Below, in pieces: positions 40,135-42,274 of a stretch of DNA of 42,274 nucleotides; position 1 is the first letter of the stretch; each line of letters starts with the position of its first letter. Position numbers and translations under genes: made by a program. The notes under the pieces were generated by a model. That model was not told where the DNA came from. It searched no databases and worked only from the letters and a program-made list of their open reading frames with translations. This DNA comes from CAYUQT01 sp964596165 (GTDB lineage Bacteria; Planctomycetota; Phycisphaerae; UBA1845; JAFGLZ01), in the NCBI GenBank assembly GCA_964596165.1, contig CAZQTW010000055.1, forward strand, positions 1 through 42,274, written 5' to 3'.

Positions 40135-40851
40135 CTAACGCTTGGGTTGAGAGGCTGTTCGGGTTGCCGCAATCCTGCGAAGGGCCTGTTCCATGGCGTC
40201 CGGACCCAAGACGACTTGCCTGACGTACGGCATGCTTTCGAGGGTAGCGCCGATCCTGCCCTCTTGCCGCTTGTGCAACGTGACGTTCGTCAGACGACCG
40301 CCCAGCTCAACGTAAAACATCTGGGCAATGTCGCCGACAATCTCACGATCATCCGTCAGGACGAACTTGAAGTACGTCTTTCGATTGGGATACCGATGTC
40401 CGGTGAGCACTTTGACGTCGCTGCCGCCCTCCTTCCATCGCCAGTCGTCTTCCATGCGTTCCCATTCCACAACGCCCTCGATGGACTTGACGGCATCAAA
40501 GGGGATGTCGCGGTACTGCTTGCTTGCCCTTTCGTAGACCCGCCACTCCTTGCCTGACGGGGTCCAGATGTACCCGGGCACTTCGAGACCGTTGCTAAGC
40601 CGGACAACCCCGGGCACCGCATACTCAGGCCGGGACTGAGAAGTGGCGAACGGATTGACGGCCGCCTGGGTCGTCGCGCGATGGGTCGGAGCGGTCGTCG
40701 CGTCCTCGGCCACGAGCTCCGCGGGCGACTTCGGCTTCTTGCGGATGTACGGTCGCGTCGGTTCGGCGGCCCCGGCGCCGATCGCGGTAGCGCCGATAAG
40801 GACAAGCGAGCAAACCTCGCGGGTCACAACGATCACGGCGACGCCTCGCAA
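40135..40851 (-). CDS. secreted protein of unknown function
   Basis: A 238-residue protein not recognised. It has an N-terminal signal (VIVVTREVCSLVLIGATAIGAGA), a low-complexity segment rich in Thr/Ala/Pro (ATTAPTHRATTQAAV), and a C-terminal region with beta-rich runs such as VRLSNGLEVPGYIWTPSGKEWRVYERASKQYRDIPFDAVKS. Residues 105-130 with GKEWRVYE look like a small surface-binding domain. It follows pilT by five bases and is on the same strand, so it is probably coexpressed. Possibilities include a pilus-accessory or envelope protein. No homologue could be named. Confidence 0.7.
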   Translation of the reverse strand: MRGVAVIVVTREVCSLVLIGATAIGAGAAEPTRPYIRKKPKSPAELVAEDATTAPTHRATTQAAVNPFATSQSRPEYAVPGVVRLSNGLEVPGYIWTPSGKEWRVYERASKQYRDIPFDAVKSIEGVVEWERMEDDWRWKEGGSDVKVLTGHRYPNRKTYFKFVLTDDREIVGDIAQMFYVELGGRLTNVTLHKRQEGRIGATLESMPYVRQVVLGPDAMEQALRRIAATRTASQPKR

Positions 40852-40856
40852 TCCGA

Positions 40857-41969
40857 CTAGCGCCTTTGCACCAACGACTGCGACATGGTGCGAATGCCGC
40901 GGAGCGACGAAGCCAGCGCGTCGGGATTCGGTGCAAACTGCATGGCGATGTCGCGAGTCACCATTTCGGTGTTTACGAGCTCCGTCAGTGAATCCGTGAA
41001 ACTCCGCATGCCTTCCTCACGACAGGCCCCGATCAGATCGCCCAAGTCGTTGTCCTCGCCCTTGCGGATCTTATCGCGAACCGTCGGATTCGTGAGCAGA
41101 ACCTCCGTGGCCGGCACGCGCGAGATCTTCGGGTCGATGGCGGGGAGCAATCGTTGCGCAAAGACGCCCACCAGGCTGTTGCTCAACGACGACCGGATGA
41201 ACTCGTGCTGGTTCTTGGGAAAGAACTCGAGGATGCGGCTCATGGCCTGAGGGGCATCCGCACAGTGAACCGTCCCGAAGACGAGGTGGCCGGTTTCGGC
41301 GGCTTGGATGGCCGCCAGCATCGTTTCGGCGTCCCGCAACTCACCGATGAAGATGACGTCCGGGTTCTGGCGTACAACGTGCTTCAGGGCGATGGGGAAG
41401 GTGGAGACGTCAATGCCGATCTCTCGCTGAGAGATGATCGCGCGGTTCGCGCGGAACGCGTACTCGATGGGGTCTTCAATCGTGATGATGTGAACCGCGC
41501 GGGTATCGTTCACGAGGTTGAGCATCGCCGCGAGTGACGAGCTCTTGCCGCTTCCGGTCACGCCGCTGACGAGGATGAGCCCCTCATAACTCCGCGCGAT
41601 CACCTTCTCGTAGATCGGCGGCAAGTGGAGGTCTCCGAACGAAGGGATCTTGCTGTTCACGCGTCGGATGGCCACGTGGAGCTCGCCCATGGCGCGAAAG
41701 ACGTTGACCCTGAATCGGTCCTGCCCGAGCCCTTTGTAGCTGAAGTCCAGACCGCCGGTTTCCTCCAAGACATGGCGCCGGCTTGCGGGGATAATGGGGT
41801 TTGTCAGTTGCTCCATCTCCTCGTTGGTCGCGATCGGATCGACATCCGGCTTGCGCAGGGTGCCGGCGACACGGAAGTAGGGGGGGTAGCCCACCTTCAT
41901 GTGCAGATCGCTGGCGCCGTACTTCTCCATCGCCAACAGCAACTTGTCCATCGACTCGACTTTCGGCAT
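40857..41969 (-). CDS. pilT: type IV pilus retraction ATPase PilT
   Basis: A 370-residue PilT/PilU-type ATPase, usual length, powering pilus retraction (twitching). Residues 136-144 hold Walker A GVTGSGKSS; IITIEDPIEY follows at 161-170, the Walker B region IFIGELRDAETM at 207-218, and the His box GTVHCADAPQAM near 232. The AIRAD-like C-terminal region MQFAPNPDALASSLRGI is compatible. The N-terminal MDKLLLAMEKYGASDLHMKVGYPPYFRV is typical. ATG at 41969 with AGGAG about ten bases upstream; Met7 is also possible. PilB and PilC are not in the window. Retraction is established for the family. Confidence 0.95.
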   Translation of the reverse strand: MPKVESMDKLLLAMEKYGASDLHMKVGYPPYFRVAGTLRKPDVDPIATNEEMEQLTNPIIPASRRHVLEETGGLDFSYKGLGQDRFRVNVFRAMGELHVAIRRVNSKIPSFGDLHLPPIYEKVIARSYEGLILVSGVTGSGKSSSLAAMLNLVNDTRAVHIITIEDPIEYAFRANRAIISQREIGIDVSTFPIALKHVVRQNPDVIFIGELRDAETMLAAIQAAETGHLVFGTVHCADAPQAMSRILEFFPKNQHEFIRSSLSNSLVGVFAQRLLPAIDPKISRVPATEVLLTNPTVRDKIRKGEDNDLGDLIGACREEGMRSFTDSLTELVNTEMVTRDIAMQFAPNPDALASSLRGIRTMSQSLVQRR

Positions 41970-42274
41970 TCAGCACCACTCCTGGGAAAAAGGACAACCT
42001 GGCTTGACCAACTTCGCTGGGTGGGCACGACGCCCGCCGGGTCGACAGTATACGCGCTGCCAGTCCGATCCTCAACGGGGCATTGTCGCCGCCAGCCCTG
42101 ACGAATGGCAGGGGGCCAGCCGGGCCGGGCGGCACGCCCCGGAGGACCGGAAGGACCGTGAACAGAGTGGGAGCACACTTATGGGGTGTATGGGTACCTG
42201 CGAGCGTGCGGGGAACCGAGTCGACGTCGGAGTCGGCCTACAGCGAGGGGGGCGTCCTAGGATGTGTCCAGGCG
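41970..42274. other. GC-rich region upstream of pilT, no supported gene
   Basis: 305 bases to the window edge. It contains short open frames only; one on the plus strand from about 42181 remains open to the end but lacks a clear ribosome site. No terminator or sigma-54 box was recognised. A pilT promoter should lie here on the minus strand but I could not place it. Confidence 0.5.

Overview
The window is dense bacterial DNA of high GC content with short gaps and many overlapping start/stop pairs. No rRNA, tRNA, CRISPR array or insertion sequence was recognised. A gene set with a NAD-linked [FeFe] hydrogenase, MoxR/Bat stress genes, two sigma-54 activators, PilT and several small secreted or lipoprotein genes suggests an anaerobic or facultatively fermentative Gram-negative-type bacterium. 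Gene style (many GTG starts, Bat genes, secreted unknowns) would fit the Planctomycetota, perhaps Phycisphaerae-like, but that placement is inference and no marker here proves it.

Region 1 (1-8952, minus strand) is one operon for a multimeric [FeFe] hydrogenase and an attached sensory module. In transcription order it encodes a DRTGG protein, an anti-sigma-like ATPase fused to Fe-S and degenerate hydrogenase domains, a second DRTGG protein, a PHP-domain protein, a GHKL ATPase fused in frame to NuoE, an HndB-like ferredoxin, a NuoF/HydB protein fused to a GltD/NfnB-like flavoprotein, and the catalytic HydA, which runs off the window. Almost every junction is a 1-8 base overlap. A strong sigma-54 type -24/-12 element lies 45 bases ahead of the first gene.

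Region 2 (9245-12176, minus) encodes a DctD/NtrC-type sigma-54 activator and its PAS histidine kinase, directly upstream of that promoter and therefore the obvious candidate controllers of the hydrogenase operon.

Region 3 (12304-18196, plus) holds a uroporphyrinogen-decarboxylase-family protein, ribulokinase AraB, a second sigma-54 response regulator with no kinase beside it, and a polyprenyl diphosphate synthase. Region 4 (18234-21913) holds uracil phosphoribosyltransferase, a membrane transglutaminase-like protein, a membrane TPR-like/coiled-coil protein and ribosome recycling factor.

Region 5 (21997-32357, minus) is a nine-gene MoxR-DUF58-PpiC-lipoprotein-BatA-BatB-BatC-BatD-BatE operon. 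MoxR-type AAA+ ATPase and von Willebrand A proteins would act with periplasmic TPR/SH3 proteins and a prolyl isomerase on envelope protein maturation or stress.

Region 6 (32440-41969, minus) is a run of mostly housekeeping genes: acyl-CoA ligase, a 2x[4Fe-4S] ferredoxin with a clear terminator, a membrane coiled-coil protein, LarC, RecG, a LysM lipoprotein, protein-L-isoaspartate methyltransferase, an unknown secreted protein and PilT. The most novel material is Region 1 with its promoter and two-component pair.
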